Source: Gammaproteobacteria bacterium
Lineage (GTDB): Bacteria > Pseudomonadota > Gammaproteobacteria > Steroidobacterales > Woeseiaceae
DNA length: 64,000 nt
Assembly: GCA_013151645.1 (NCBI GenBank)
Contig: JAADHU010000019.1
Coordinates: 83,445-147,444, forward strand
Direction of reading: 5' to 3'
The position numbers and the translations under genes were made by a program. The notes under the pieces were generated by a model. The model worked only from the letters and a program-made list of their open reading frames with translations, was not told the origin of the DNA and made no database searches. Below are positions 28,221-37,912 of the stretch, in pieces (positions within the stretch are counted from its first letter, which is position 1; the number at the start of each line of letters is the position of its first letter).

Positions 28221-28942
28221 TGTCCTCCCTCGGGTCGCTCATCGCTCACGATCTTGCCATCGCTCAGACGAATGGTGCGCTGTGCATGATCCGCAACATG
28301 CTGCTCATGCGTCACCAGAATCAGCGTATTGCCGCTATCGTGCAAGTTATCGAAAAGGGTCATGATTTCGGCGCCTGTTTTTGAATCGAGATTACCGGTT
28401 GGTTCGTCCGCGAGAAGAATACTTGGTTTTGTCACCAGTGCTCGAGCAATGGCGACTCGCTGTCGCTGACCACCGGACATTTCGGAGGGACGATGGTTCA
28501 TGCGATCCGCCAAGCCGACGATATCCAGCGCGTGCTGCGCACGTTTCTGACGTTGGCGGCGCTTCAATCCGGCGTAGATAAGCGGAACTTCGACGTTGTT
28601 CAGGGCTGTCATGCGCGTTAGCAGATTGAACGTCTGGAAGACGAAGCCGATTTCCTCGTTTCTGGCCCGCGCCAGTTCCCTGTCGTTCATTTTAGATACC
28701 AACTGACTGTTGAGCCAGTACTGCCCGCGCGTTGGTGAATCGAGGCAACCAATAATATTCATCAGTGTGGACTTGCCCGAACCCGATGCTCCCATAATCG
28801 CGACATACTCATTGCGCGTGATCGTGAGCGACACGCTCTGCAACGCGTGGATAGTCTCGACACCCATTTGATAGGCGCGTCCGATGTTATCGAACCGGAT
28901 CACCGGGTCCAGGGCAAGGTTGGGTCGAGATACTGCGCTCAT
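28217..28942 (-). CDS. ABC transporter ATP-binding protein (MacB/LolD type)
   Basis: This 241-residue ATPase has Walker [10 protein letters not shown] (about 52-60), the Q-loop in [13 protein letters not shown], the signature [15 protein letters not shown] and Walker [14 protein letters not shown], which is characteristic of the MacB/LolD/FtsE group. The H-loop histidine is in [14 protein letters not shown]. It is the first gene of ATPase-adaptor-permease, which together form a MacAB-like tripartite exporter. No outer membrane channel gene is next to it. Substrate unknown. Confidence 0.94.
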   Translation of the reverse strand: MSAVSRPNLALDPVIRFDNIGRAYQMGVETIHALQSVSLTITRNEYVAIMGASGSGKSTLMNIIGCLDSPTRGQYWLNSQLVSKMNDRELARARNEEIGFVFQTFNLLTRMTALNNVEVPLIYAGLKRRQRQKRAQHALDIVGLADRMNHRPSEMSGGQRQRVAIARALVTKPSILLADEPTGNLDSKTGAEIMTLFDNLHDSGNTLILVTHEQHVADHAQRTIRLSDGKIVSDERPEGGQ

Positions 28943-29096
28943 CGCGTCGGTGTGAATTCTTTGTCGAGGGAGCCGGAATTGGGCCAGCGTGAAGCCCCAT
29001 TATGATCAATCATCCCGACAATGGGTGATGATATGCACCAATATCGGTCAAGAACTGTTAAGGAATGGCTCGCGGAGCGAAAATTGGCTTCTCGCC

Positions 29097-31049
29097 CTAC
29101 ACCGCTTTTTCGAGCGGGCTGGTCTGGCCTGTCTCGTCAAGCGCACGGTAGCGCGCCTTGGCGCGATACATCGCCTGATCGGCCGCACGCAACAAGCCGG
29201 TCAGTGTACTGGCGTGCTCCGGATAGAGCGCAAGACCGATGCTCGCAGGACAAGTCAATTTACGCTCTCCAATCAGGTATTCGGCCTGCAACGATCGATT
29301 CAGCCGATGTGCCAGCTTTTCGGCTATTTCTTCGTTTACATCGGGCACCAGCGCAACAAACTCGTCTCCGCCGAGACGGCCGATGATATCGCAGGAACGT
29401 AATCCACTGCGCAGACGTTCCGCGACGATAGTAAGCAACTGGTCGCCGACCAGGTGTCCACAACGATCGTTGATCTGCTTGAACTCATTAAGATCAATAA
29501 ACAACAGTGCGCCCATCGCTTCATCATCGCTATCTGACAGGAGGCTGCTCGCATCGCGCTCGAATCCACGGCGGTTCAGTATGCCAGTCAGCGGATCAGA
29601 CCACGCGAAGGACTCCATCTGGATTTCCTTGGCTTTCTTTTCCGTAATATCGATGAAGGTAATTGCAACATCGTCACCCACGGGTTCGCCAATAACGCGT
29701 ATCCATTTGCCCGTGTCTTTTCCGTCAGCGCGAACTTCCGTATCGATTATTTCGCCGCGCTCCGTGGCCGAACGAAACCGTTGTTGTACGTCATCGGCAT
29801 CGCGCGCGACCATACCGCTCGATGCCAACCTTACCAACTGATCGACCGTCTGATCGATCATGTTTTCCGGATCCGTATGCAGGAAACGTCCGGCAGCTGT
29901 ATTGGCAAAAATGCAGCGCAGCGTCTTGTTGCCCCTGTCATCGGTCACCCAGCGAAGCCGAACTATTCCATTCACAGAATGATTGACGAGAGTTCGCAAC
30001 ATGAGTTCGCTATTGCGGACCTCTCGCTCCGCCTTTTCTACATCGCTGACATCACGAAACATCAGCACACGACCTGCACGTTCAGAATCCCCGGCGCTCT
30101 TGATCTGCGACACCTGAACATGCAGGAAACGCCCGGTCGCTGTCATCATCCGTTGCGGTTCGCCGGTCTCCAGTGCGGCATACACTTCCGGCACTTCCTC
30201 CCCGAATACCGACTCCAGCGATGCGCGTAGTGCGTTGGTCTCGTTCAGGTTCAGCAATTTCTCCGCACCATGATTCAGACCGATAATGCGTTTCCGTTCG
30301 TCCACGACGACGACCGGATCCTGCATATTCTGAAAGACTGTTTCATACGCGAGCGGTGAAAACTGAGTGATTTGTTCGCCAATAAACAGCCATGCGTAAA
30401 TCGGCAACATCGCCGTGAGCACCATCGGCAGCGGAGAAATCGTATCCGGCCCAATACCAAAGTCGTAGGCGACGACTGCGAGTATCGGTGCCATCGTTGC
30501 GCCGGCCAGCATGAACAATCTGCGACGATGCGCCGGAGCAACGGCGGTGCTGTGCATCATCAGCGTCATTACGCCAAGGCCTACGACAATATAGCTGTGA
30601 GGGGCATGCAGAAACAGAAACCAGGGGCCCCAGGCGACAGGCCGCGTCAAGAAAACTCCCGCAACATTTTTCGCCGGCAAATACCACATGAACTCGTGCA
30701 ATGGATTGGTCAGGGCAACGACGATTGAGAAGACCGGCACGATCATTAAGGCCATGATCATGCTACGAGAAATATCCCGGCCGGTGTATTGGCGAAAATA
30801 GAGTAACAAGGTCACCGGTAGAATTGCCGTACCGACGAAATGACCCATGCGCCCGATCGAAAACACGTCGTAGGTCGTCGCCAGCAACTCGATCGCTCCA
30901 CCCAGGACCCAAAAACCGATAACGACGAAGGTCAGCCCGATCGGAAGATGGCCGATTTCGTTTTTCTGAGCGAAAAGCCGGGCAGCCAGCAGCATGTAAC
31001 AGACAGCGCTGAAACAAAGCAGGATTGCCAAGGGGAGAACCATTTCCAT
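29097..31049 (-). CDS. Membrane diguanylate cyclase (7TM sensor-PAS-PAS-GGDEF)
   Basis: The 650-residue product (counted from ATG 31049) has an N-terminal block of about seven membrane helices resembling the histidine-kinase N-terminal 7TM sensor (about 1-215). A PAS domain follows (PVVVVDERKRIIGLNHGAEKLL), then a second PAS-like domain, then GGDEF. The catalytic motif GGDEF is intact (about 560-564), and RSCD five residues ahead matches the inhibitory I-site. It should make cyclic di-GMP from GTP. The start is uncertain: a TTG at 31124 would add 25 residues, and neither start has a good ribosome binding site. Confidence 0.9.
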   Translation of the reverse strand: MEMVLPLAILLCFSAVCYMLLAARLFAQKNEIGHLPIGLTFVVIGFWVLGGAIELLATTYDVFSIGRMGHFVGTAILPVTLLLYFRQYTGRDISRSMIMALMIVPVFSIVVALTNPLHEFMWYLPAKNVAGVFLTRPVAWGPWFLFLHAPHSYIVVGLGVMTLMMHSTAVAPAHRRRLFMLAGATMAPILAVVAYDFGIGPDTISPLPMVLTAMLPIYAWLFIGEQITQFSPLAYETVFQNMQDPVVVVDERKRIIGLNHGAEKLLNLNETNALRASLESVFGEEVPEVYAALETGEPQRMMTATGRFLHVQVSQIKSAGDSERAGRVLMFRDVSDVEKAEREVRNSELMLRTLVNHSVNGIVRLRWVTDDRGNKTLRCIFANTAAGRFLHTDPENMIDQTVDQLVRLASSGMVARDADDVQQRFRSATERGEIIDTEVRADGKDTGKWIRVIGEPVGDDVAITFIDITEKKAKEIQMESFAWSDPLTGILNRRGFERDASSLLSDSDDEAMGALLFIDLNEFKQINDRCGHLVGDQLLTIVAERLRSGLRSCDIIGRLGGDEFVALVPDVNEEIAEKLAHRLNRSLQAEYLIGERKLTCPASIGLALYPEHASTLTGLLRAADQAMYRAKARYRALDETGQTSPLEKAV

Positions 31050-31324
31050 CGCGTCAGAATTGCTGGCCAGCAGAAAGAACAGGCACGATGGTACTGCGCA
31101 CGAGGCCTTGGTTCCGCGATCCAATTCACAGCTTTATGTAACGCCGCCCGCTGTTTATGGTCGATCTGGCGCAATTGATCCGTCGCCACTCACAAGCGGC
31201 CCGGCGCCGTGTTGTTGCGCCCCGCAGTCCGCCTTGGCTGAACGTTTGCAATCGGCATTTTGCTGGCTTCCCCGATTCATCTATTCTAAAGTTTCCCGGG
31301 AAGCCAGCAACGACGGGCCGTGAT

Positions 31325-31807
31325 ATGCCGAAAGACCGCGATCAGGAAGAGACACCGCGCGAACCCGCCAAGATCCGTATTGACGATCAAGGACGATCGG
31401 TATGGGCCGATGCGGTTGAGACGGCGCAATTCGAACTTGTCTCAACGCAACAACTGCAAACTCTTCTCGCCTCCGACGATATTGAAGGCCGCCGCTCGAT
31501 CGAGGCTATCGCAACGGATAACGGCGACGGTGTGCTGGTTCGCGATGCTGCGACCGGGCTTTTCGAAATTATCGATGATTTCGACGTTCAGGCAATACTG
31601 GACGAAGAACAGCAACGACCACGAGACGCAACGGCCACGGCCTCGCTTGCAACCCCGAGCACCGACAACGCCGTTCCTGTGGAGCCGCTGTCGCTGGTCA
31701 GTACGCAGATGTTGCGCAAAGTTTTGGACACTGAAACGAAATCCGATGCGAAGCTGAAGTCGGACGATGGCGGCGGTGGTGGCTTCGATCCTTACAACAG
31801 CCGTTAA
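31325..31807 (+). CDS. Unknown protein with internal LVSTQ repeat and C-terminal DPYNS
   Basis: The 160-residue acidic, soluble-looking product opens MPKDRDQEETPREP and has ELVSTQQLQTLLASDD (about residue 35) and LSLVSTQMLRKVLDTET (about 125), apparently an internal duplication. It ends in a glycine run followed by GFDPYNSR. The DPYNS ending recurs in the 69-residue protein at 8284-8493. ATG 31325 starts the sensible sequence; the open frame upstream to 31157 crosses the promoter region of the GGDEF gene. No function recognised. Confidence 0.65.
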   Translation: MPKDRDQEETPREPAKIRIDDQGRSVWADAVETAQFELVSTQQLQTLLASDDIEGRRSIEAIATDNGDGVLVRDAATGLFEIIDDFDVQAILDEEQQRPRDATATASLATPSTDNAVPVEPLSLVSTQMLRKVLDTETKSDAKLKSDDGGGGGFDPYNSR

Positions 31808-31854
31808 GGCCCTGTGAACACCGATGCGCAGTGACAACCTCAAACAGGTTCTTT

Positions 31855-32928
31855 TTATCCGTGAGCGTCCGTGACAGAGGCACAAACCTGACGATAGATT
31901 CGTGCAGCGTGTTCACTCGGTATTTCGGACATTTTCCTGAAAAACGATGCCGCGGAACTTTCCACGGCAGCCGCTACCCGCAAATACGCATCGTCTGTGC
32001 CGCGTGACGATTCCCGCCAACCCAAAATCGTCACGGTGGTCATCAGCCGCACGTTGATCAGATCATGCAGAATATCAATTTCATTGCGCGACAAGGGCGT
32101 CTCGCCATGATAGCCCGCCAGAAATTCCGCAATCAGTGTTAGCGGGTTACCGTCGAGTGTGCGCAGGTACGAAGCGGCGACGGCAACGTCAATAATAAGC
32201 GGCGATCGCAACATGTCGCCGAAGTCAATGACGCCGACGATTTTGCTGCTTGTCGATTCCTCCAGCAAGACGTTATCCGGATTCATGTCATTGTGGATCA
32301 CCTGCTTGCGCAAGGTACTAAATACAGGACGAATACTGGATTCAAAATTGTCCAGGGTACGACTCGCAAGATCCCGGGTTTCGTGATCATCAATGTACTG
32401 CAAGAGCTCCCGCAAAGACGCCGCCTGTTTCATATCCCAGAGCAAACTTTGGTCTGCACCCGGATGCGAAAAGTCACTGAGTGCTCGCCCGAGGCGAGCA
32501 AGGTAACGGCCCATATCGCCAGCCAGAACCGTATCCGGTACGGCACCGCCGAGTGGCGTGCCCTCGAGGTAGCTGACCACGCGCGCGACGTGTGAACGCC
32601 CCTTCAACACAACTGTAATACTGTATTCACCGCTCGTCGCCCGGACTACCGCGGGTGTCTTGAGCAATGCGTCAGCTTTCGCCTGGATATGCAGCAGCGC
32701 CTGAATCTGAAAATCAGTTACCAGCGGATTTTCAAGCGAATTAGCGATCTTGAGTACGAAACGTTCACCATCCGGCAGCGTCAGACGAAAATTCTGATCC
32801 CGCTCACTCACCAGAACCGCCGCCGTCACACTAAGTCCGTAGTAGTTGCGGGCGATCTCCACGGCTTGCCGCCGCGTAAACGAGGGCGGTCCCGAGGCGA
32901 CAACATCCATGGGGTTTTGCGTAGTCAA
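31855..32928 (-). CDS. APH-type phosphotransferase (hydroxylysine kinase-like)
   Basis: This 357-residue kinase-fold protein has a nucleotide-binding N-lobe (QNFRLTLPDGERFVLKIANS with the ATP lysine), the catalytic loop VIHNDMNPDNVLLE (HxD-x4-N) and the metal-binding VGVIDFGDML. The layout resembles the aminoglycoside phosphotransferase family, and the N-terminus recalls hydroxylysine kinases, often linked to aminotransferases. Substrate is likely a small amine or amino alcohol; no partner gene identifies it. It is convergent with the DPYNS gene. Confidence 0.85.
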   Translation of the reverse strand: MTTQNPMDVVASGPPSFTRRQAVEIARNYYGLSVTAAVLVSERDQNFRLTLPDGERFVLKIANSLENPLVTDFQIQALLHIQAKADALLKTPAVVRATSGEYSITVVLKGRSHVARVVSYLEGTPLGGAVPDTVLAGDMGRYLARLGRALSDFSHPGADQSLLWDMKQAASLRELLQYIDDHETRDLASRTLDNFESSIRPVFSTLRKQVIHNDMNPDNVLLEESTSSKIVGVIDFGDMLRSPLIIDVAVAASYLRTLDGNPLTLIAEFLAGYHGETPLSRNEIDILHDLINVRLMTTVTILGWRESSRGTDDAYLRVAAAVESSAASFFRKMSEIPSEHAARIYRQVCASVTDAHG

Positions 32929-33108
32929 AGCGATAGTTCCTCAGAAACTCTTCTGCTGTTGTGTTGGAGCGGATACGTAAGTCGATCAGTATGCGGGCCT
33001 GATCTTTCGGCGACAAGGCTGCCTCAATACGAATTTTTGATGGTACCCACATGGCCGACGGCGGCCGATACGACTACAATCGGGACACACTGATTCAGGA
33101 TACCCGCC

Positions 33109-33675
33109 ATGCCCCTTAACATTACTTTTACACTGAGTGACAGTGACTTGCAGCATTTTCAGCAGGTTATCGATCGGGCAAAGTCGGCCATGAACGATAA
33201 TCACAGCAATGAAGAAATCGAGAAAGCGGCGAGACAACTCATCGCCGATGCCAAAGCCGATGGGCTACCGGATTTCATTACCGATCGCCTCGCCAAACTA
33301 CAGGTCGTGATCGATATGCTGGGTGACGAGGAATGGAAACTCGGAGAAGCGGAGCGGGAGCGTGTGCTGAGTGCAATGATGTATTTTTGTGATCCGGACG
33401 ACCTGATACCGGATGATATCCCCGGCCTTGGCTTTCTCGACGACGCCATCTATGTCGAACTCATGGTTCAGGAGCTTAAACTTGAAATTGGTTCCTACGA
33501 AGAATTTTGCCAGTTTCGCGACGAAGAAGAGAAGCGTCGCCGCAAGAACGGACTTGACCCGCACGTCCAGCGAGAAGACTGGCTGGCCGACAAACGCGCA
33601 TCGTTACACGCCAGCATGAAAAGTCGACGCAACCGCAGCATGACCGAGACCGGCAGCTGGCGGCTGCTCTGGTAA
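33109..33675 (+). CDS. DUF1232 (YkvA-like) domain protein
   Basis: This 188-residue protein has a helical N-terminal half and the DUF1232 core DPDDLIPDDIPGLGFLDDAIYVELMVQEL at about 88-117. The C-terminal 60 residues are very charged (FRDEEEKRRRKNG). The usual DUF1232 hydrophobic helix is weak here, so membrane association is doubtful. Function of the family is unknown. The start ATG follows an upstream gap of 180 bases. Confidence 0.85.
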   Translation: MPLNITFTLSDSDLQHFQQVIDRAKSAMNDNHSNEEIEKAARQLIADAKADGLPDFITDRLAKLQVVIDMLGDEEWKLGEAERERVLSAMMYFCDPDDLIPDDIPGLGFLDDAIYVELMVQELKLEIGSYEEFCQFRDEEEKRRRKNGLDPHVQREDWLADKRASLHASMKSRRNRSMTETGSWRLLW

Positions 33676-33786
33676 CGTTTGCTGCCTGTTACATTCTAAT
33701 TACTACCGGAAGTATGGATTAGCTCCCGATTCACTTCACACAATCAGTCACTATTCCAGACCGCCTCTTCATCGAACCACAGCCAA

Positions 33787-34353
33787 TCAGGCCGCCGACG
33801 ATGCCTTCGGGTACACGACTTCATACACATCGGGCCTACGGGACTTCATTTCCTCGGGCGTCAACGCATCGAGCTCGTGCGGAAAAACCAGCCACTCTGA
33901 GGTTTCATGCAGGTAGTAATCCGGCACAAGATCGGTTTCGTTGCGTGTCGGCTTGTACCACGGAACTGCCATACGTATATCCGTCGGCGCATTGCCCCTG
34001 GCGCGGCGCTTCAATTCACCAATGACGGCCGCAAAAGTATTGCCCGTATCGAACACGTCGTCGACGATCAGCAACCGATCGTCGTGGCAGATTTTTTTGA
34101 CAATGTAGTTCAGACCGTGCACGGAAACTTCGTTACGCTGATCAACACCGGCATAGGACGAGGTTCGTATCGCAATATGATCTGACTCGACCCCGCAATA
34201 GGACATGATTTCCTGTACGGCAACTCCGACCGGCGTTCCGCCGCGCCAAACTGCAATAATCATGGTTGGCTCAAAACCGCTTTCCAGAATCTTGACGCCG
34301 AGGCGAAACGAATCTTCGAGAAGATCCTGCGCCGTCAGAACCGTCTTTTCCAT
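33787..34353 (-). CDS. Purine phosphoribosyltransferase-like protein, copy 1
   Basis: The 188-residue product is a type I phosphoribosyltransferase. The PRPP loop is LLIVDDVFDTGNTFAAVI (about 93-110), and the family hood region has IIAVWRGGTPVGVAVQE. Bases such as hypoxanthine, xanthine or guanine would be converted to nucleotides with PRPP, balancing the catabolic operon next door. It diverges from a paralogue at 34465-35064 over about 110 bases. Base preference cannot be read from sequence by eye. Confidence 0.88.
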   Translation of the reverse strand: MEKTVLTAQDLLEDSFRLGVKILESGFEPTMIIAVWRGGTPVGVAVQEIMSYCGVESDHIAIRTSSYAGVDQRNEVSVHGLNYIVKKICHDDRLLIVDDVFDTGNTFAAVIGELKRRARGNAPTDIRMAVPWYKPTRNETDLVPDYYLHETSEWLVFPHELDALTPEEMKSRRPDVYEVVYPKASSAA

Positions 34354-34402
34354 GTGGGATTCCTCTGCTCAAACCGGATGGGTCGGGTGTGTTTTTTTAT
34401 GC

Positions 34403-34433
34403 TTGTGTCGACCGGCCGCCTGCCGCGTATACT
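34403..34433 (+). promoter_or_regulatory. Promoter-like element for phosphoribosyltransferase copy 2
   Basis: TATACT at 34428-34433 is a near-consensus -10 box; the best upstream partner is a weak TTGTGT at 34403-34408 (19-base spacing). Transcription would start near 34440. That favours ATG 34465 over ATG 34441, which would be nearly leaderless. Confidence 0.4.
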
Positions 34434-34464
34434 ACCTTAAATGCGCTCCACCGAGACAACGAAA

Positions 34465-35064
34465 ATGGACAAAGTATTCATCACCGCAGATGATCTGTTG
34501 CTCGACTCTTTCAAGCTGGCTGCGACTATTCATAACGCCGGCTTTCGACCTGACTTCCTGGTTGGGTTGTGGCGTGGCGGCAGTGCGGTTGGCATCGCTG
34601 TGCAGGAGGGTCTGGATCATTTCGGTATTCCGACGGACCACATCGCGATTCGCACGTCGTACAGTGGTCAGGCGAATTACACGGATATGGTCAACAAGGC
34701 TGAAAATATCCGCGTCCATGGCCTGCAGTATTTGCTGGAAAACCTGTCTCGGGAACATTCCTTGCTGATCGTCGATGACGTCTATAGCACTGGTTCAAGT
34801 GTGAAGGCGGTCATTGATCGACTGACGGAAAAGACGCGGCGCAATCTACCGCACGATATTCGCATTGCAACCGTCTGGTACCGTCCGACGGAAAGAACTA
34901 TTCGCGAGCCGGACTACTATGTCCATGAGACCAGCGACTGGCTGGTGTTGCCGTATGAATTGTCGGGATTGTCGATTGATGAGTTGCAAGCACACAAACC
35001 GGAACTTGCGCCGGTTATTGATCGGCTGCGAGAGCTTGCGGCGGAAACCCCGCGAAGTCCATAG
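34465..35064 (+). CDS. Purine phosphoribosyltransferase-like protein, copy 2
   Basis: This 199-residue paralogue of the neighbouring gene shares its order of motifs: FLVGLWRGGSAVGIAVQEG, HIAIRTSYSG and the PRPP loop SLLIVDDVYSTGSSVKAVID. C-terminal YVHETSDWLVLPYEL matches YLHETSEWLVFPHEL in the other copy. It probably salvages a purine base. I prefer ATG 34465 (MDKVFITADDLL), which aligns with the other copy's N-terminus, over 34441. Two such paralogues back to back beside guaD and the xanthine dehydrogenase genes suggest different base preferences. Confidence 0.88.
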   Translation: MDKVFITADDLLLDSFKLAATIHNAGFRPDFLVGLWRGGSAVGIAVQEGLDHFGIPTDHIAIRTSYSGQANYTDMVNKAENIRVHGLQYLLENLSREHSLLIVDDVYSTGSSVKAVIDRLTEKTRRNLPHDIRIATVWYRPTERTIREPDYYVHETSDWLVLPYELSGLSIDELQAHKPELAPVIDRLRELAAETPRSP

Positions 35065-35088
35065 CCCGGTACCTCCGCGGGTCGAGCC

Positions 35089-36402
35089 TCAGGCGGCGCT
35101 ACTCGCAATGTACGCCGGTGCACCCATTACGTAGGTTGCGGCCACTGACCGGTCGTCTCCCATCATGAGCAGCGCAAAGAGCGTTTCAGTTATCTCATCG
35201 GTGTGCGACAGACGGCGCGCCGTCATCGGTGCTGACAGCGCATCGAGCACCACGAAATCCGCTTCTTTGCCAGCGGAAAAATTGCCAATCCTGTCCTCGA
35301 GATACAACGCCTTCGCAGCGCCCAATGTCGCCAGGTAGAGCGCCTTGAACGGCGCCAGCGATTGCTCCTGCAGATGCAGCACTTTGTAGCCTTCGCTCAA
35401 CGTAGTCAGCATACTGAGACTCGTTCCGCCTCCCACATCGGTGCCTACTCCAACCCGGATACCCGCCTGCTCTGCGGCGTGCAAATCGAACAGACCACTG
35501 CCCAGAAACAAGTTGGACGTCGGACAAAAAGCGATCGACGCCTTGAGTTCCGCCATCGTGTGCCAATCTTCCTGATCGAGGTGAAGGCAATGCGCAAACA
35601 TCGAACGCTCCCTGACCAGTCCGTAGCGCTGGTAGACATCGAGATAACTGCGACTCCACGGAAATTGTTCAGCGACCAGGTCTCCCTCTGCCTTGTTTTC
35701 AGCCAGGTGCGTATGGATGTGCACGTCCGGAAAATCCTGGGCGAGCCTGCCCATCGACGCCAATTGCGCTTCCGTCGAAGTCACGGCGAATCGCGGCGTG
35801 ATGGCGTAACCCAGCCGGTCGTCCCCATGCCATTTTTCGATCAGTTCCCGACTTTCGCGGTAGGCCGATTCGGCCGTGTCCCGAAGACCCTGCGGACAGT
35901 TTCTGTCCATCACCACCTTGCCGGTTATCAAGCGCATGTTTCGCTGCTTCGCCGCCGTAAACATAGCGTCGACCGATTGCGGGTGCACTGTCGAAAACAC
36001 CAGCGCGGTGGTGGTGCCGTTGCGCAGTAACGCATCGGCGAAAAAATTTGCGACCTCGCTGGCATACGATAAGTCCGAGAATTTTCCCTCTACGGGAAAG
36101 GCATACCGGGTCAGCCAGTCCAGCAACTGTTCGCCGTATGATGCGATGATGTCTATCTGCGGGTAATGTACATGGCAATCAATCATGCCCGGGATGATCA
36201 GTTTACCGGTGAAATTCGTAAGCTCGATATCATCAGAAAGTGACGGCAGCAATGCGCCCGCCGGACCCACCTCACTGACGAAACCGTCGGCAACGATCAT
36301 CACGCCATCATCGAAATATTCGACCGCATTCGATCCGGTATCACTCCCCGGATCGGCCAGGCAGTGCAAAATGGATGCGCGAAACGCTTTGACACGGGCC
36401 AT
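35089..36402 (-). CDS. guaD: Guanine deaminase
   Basis: GuaD hydrolyses guanine to xanthine and ammonia, feeding xanthine dehydrogenase. The 437-residue amidohydrolase has IDCHVHYPQIDIIASYGEQLLDW early on (zinc His-x-His), VHIHTHLAENKAEGDL, MFAHCLHLDQED and VGTDVGGGTS with the catalytic Asp. It starts five bases after allA and is the last gene of the ten-gene purine operon. It converges on phosphoribosyltransferase copy 2. Confidence 0.95.
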   Translation of the reverse strand: MARVKAFRASILHCLADPGSDTGSNAVEYFDDGVMIVADGFVSEVGPAGALLPSLSDDIELTNFTGKLIIPGMIDCHVHYPQIDIIASYGEQLLDWLTRYAFPVEGKFSDLSYASEVANFFADALLRNGTTTALVFSTVHPQSVDAMFTAAKQRNMRLITGKVVMDRNCPQGLRDTAESAYRESRELIEKWHGDDRLGYAITPRFAVTSTEAQLASMGRLAQDFPDVHIHTHLAENKAEGDLVAEQFPWSRSYLDVYQRYGLVRERSMFAHCLHLDQEDWHTMAELKASIAFCPTSNLFLGSGLFDLHAAEQAGIRVGVGTDVGGGTSLSMLTTLSEGYKVLHLQEQSLAPFKALYLATLGAAKALYLEDRIGNFSAGKEADFVVLDALSAPMTARRLSHTDEITETLFALLMMGDDRSVAATYVMGAPAYIASSAA

Positions 36403-36407
36403 CTTCT

Positions 36408-36914
36408 CTACTCGACCTCAAGTGTTACGGGTTCGCCGAGAATACACTCTTCGTAATTGCTGCCCCCGCCGGCACGATCGATAATCAGGAAATCCTGGCC
36501 GGTCTCGAATGCAATGAGGGGCATGTGCCAGACGCCCTTGTGATAGTTGATGCCCTGATGACCGTCGGTAACGAAGGCCCGCAGATCAGATGCTTCGACC
36601 GAGTCGCCCGCCGGCGCAACCACGACAACGAAACGAAACGGTGACAGCGGCACAAACGCCTGGCTGCCGAATGGATGACGCTCCATCAGATCGAAACGGT
36701 ACGGCGAGGCGGTCATCGACATTGAACGTGCCAGGCTAATCGCGGCATGCGCCCCGTCGTCGGTATCGACATCGACCGTTGCCAGATCGTTGAAGCGCTC
36801 AAAGCGTGCCGCATTCATTGCTTGCCTGTGGCTCGGCAATGCAGCAATCACATCTCCAAAGGGCGCGAACTGCTCCGGTGTAATGGGCAATGCCCTGACA
36901 ACAGGGCCAGTCAT
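36408..36914 (-). CDS. allA: Ureidoglycolate lyase
   Basis: AllA splits ureidoglycolate into glyoxylate and urea. The 168-residue cupin-fold protein has the N-terminal TPEQFAPFGDVI, the ERHPFGSQAFVPL region, and GINYHKGVWHMPL, whose histidine belongs to the active-site area of this family. It follows allantoicase with a four-base overlap, in pathway order. No urease genes are seen in the window, so urea may be exported or processed elsewhere. Confidence 0.95.
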   Translation of the reverse strand: MTGPVVRALPITPEQFAPFGDVIAALPSHRQAMNAARFERFNDLATVDVDTDDGAHAAISLARSMSMTASPYRFDLMERHPFGSQAFVPLSPFRFVVVVAPAGDSVEASDLRAFVTDGHQGINYHKGVWHMPLIAFETGQDFLIIDRAGGGSNYEECILGEPVTLEVE

Positions 36915-37912
36915 GATTCGCTCGCCAAGCGACCGTGAACACGCAAACGGCTGATACCGCCGTCGGGGAAAATCGACATGCGAAGGTGGGTGACCGCGCC
37001 AATGGCCTGGACCTCATTGCTAAAAACGTGCTGCTGGTCGGCTGACAATTTTTGTTCCGGCAACAACACCGGCCAGGTTTTGCTTGCCTCATTCAGACTA
37101 TCGAAGCCGATGTCTGCGGCCGAGGCAGCCTGCAATATCACCCGGTCCGGGTAATTGCCCTTGAAATGTGCGGTATCGATTTCGATTTCCTCGACAATAC
37201 CGCGATGACCCAACGACAAAATAACCCAGTCGTTACCCGGCCTGCGCCGCCGCGCCGTTTCCCAGCCATCGCCCATGTTGATGCCGCGCCCGGCCAGGTT
37301 CAGGTTGTGCATGCTGCCGAAATGCTCGTCGTTGCAGAGAACGGCGCGCCCGCCGTTTTCGAGCGCCAGCAGATCGATAAGCGTATTCGCCTCAAAACGA
37401 GTGAAATCCGGTCGTACCTCACCGTAGATGCGCAATCGCGCAACGCCTCCATCGGGGTAAATGTTCAGGCGGATATGCGAAAATGCGGTCTCGTTATCAA
37501 CCGCGATGTAGTGGTGGGAATCGCCGTGCAGGCTCAACTTTCCAGTGAGTGATTGCCAATCAACATCGTCGGGCACCGGCTCATCGCTGACGCAGGCGTC
37601 GATCGATGCCTCAGGCGGATAGTTGCCGGTAAAGTGGCTGGTATCGATATCCAGACCGCGAATCACGCCAGGAATGCCCAGTTTGACGATGCAATAGTCG
37701 TGACCCGGCCCGCGCTTACGACGACTTTCCCAGCCGTCCATCCACTTGCCGTGATCGTCGTACTTGTCAGCAATGAACACCGGGTCCTGGGGCTCAATCA
37801 AGCGTTCTTTGGCCGCGAAAAATTCGTCATTTGCATAGACCACCCGCGTATCCAGCCGCGGTTGTTCCAGGCGCACCCACTGATGGAACGGGTTCTTCTC
37901 TGCGTCACTCAT
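36911..37912 (-). CDS. alc: Allantoicase
   Basis: Allantoicase hydrolyses allantoate to ureidoglycolate and urea. The 333-residue length is typical, and the protein shows the family's internal duplication: WESRRKRGPGHDYCIVKLG with DIDTSHFTGNYPP in the first half, and WETARRRRPGNDWVILSLG with EIDTAHFKGNYPD in the second. ATG 37912 overlaps the uraD stop by eight bases; another ATG at 37921 would add three residues. The longer frame adds a basic stretch that belongs to uraD in another frame. Confidence 0.95.
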   Translation of the reverse strand: MSDAEKNPFHQWVRLEQPRLDTRVVYANDEFFAAKERLIEPQDPVFIADKYDDHGKWMDGWESRRKRGPGHDYCIVKLGIPGVIRGLDIDTSHFTGNYPPEASIDACVSDEPVPDDVDWQSLTGKLSLHGDSHHYIAVDNETAFSHIRLNIYPDGGVARLRIYGEVRPDFTRFEANTLIDLLALENGGRAVLCNDEHFGSMHNLNLAGRGINMGDGWETARRRRPGNDWVILSLGHRGIVEEIEIDTAHFKGNYPDRVILQAASAADIGFDSLNEASKTWPVLLPEQKLSADQQHVFSNEVQAIGAVTHLRMSIFPDGGISRLRVHGRLASES

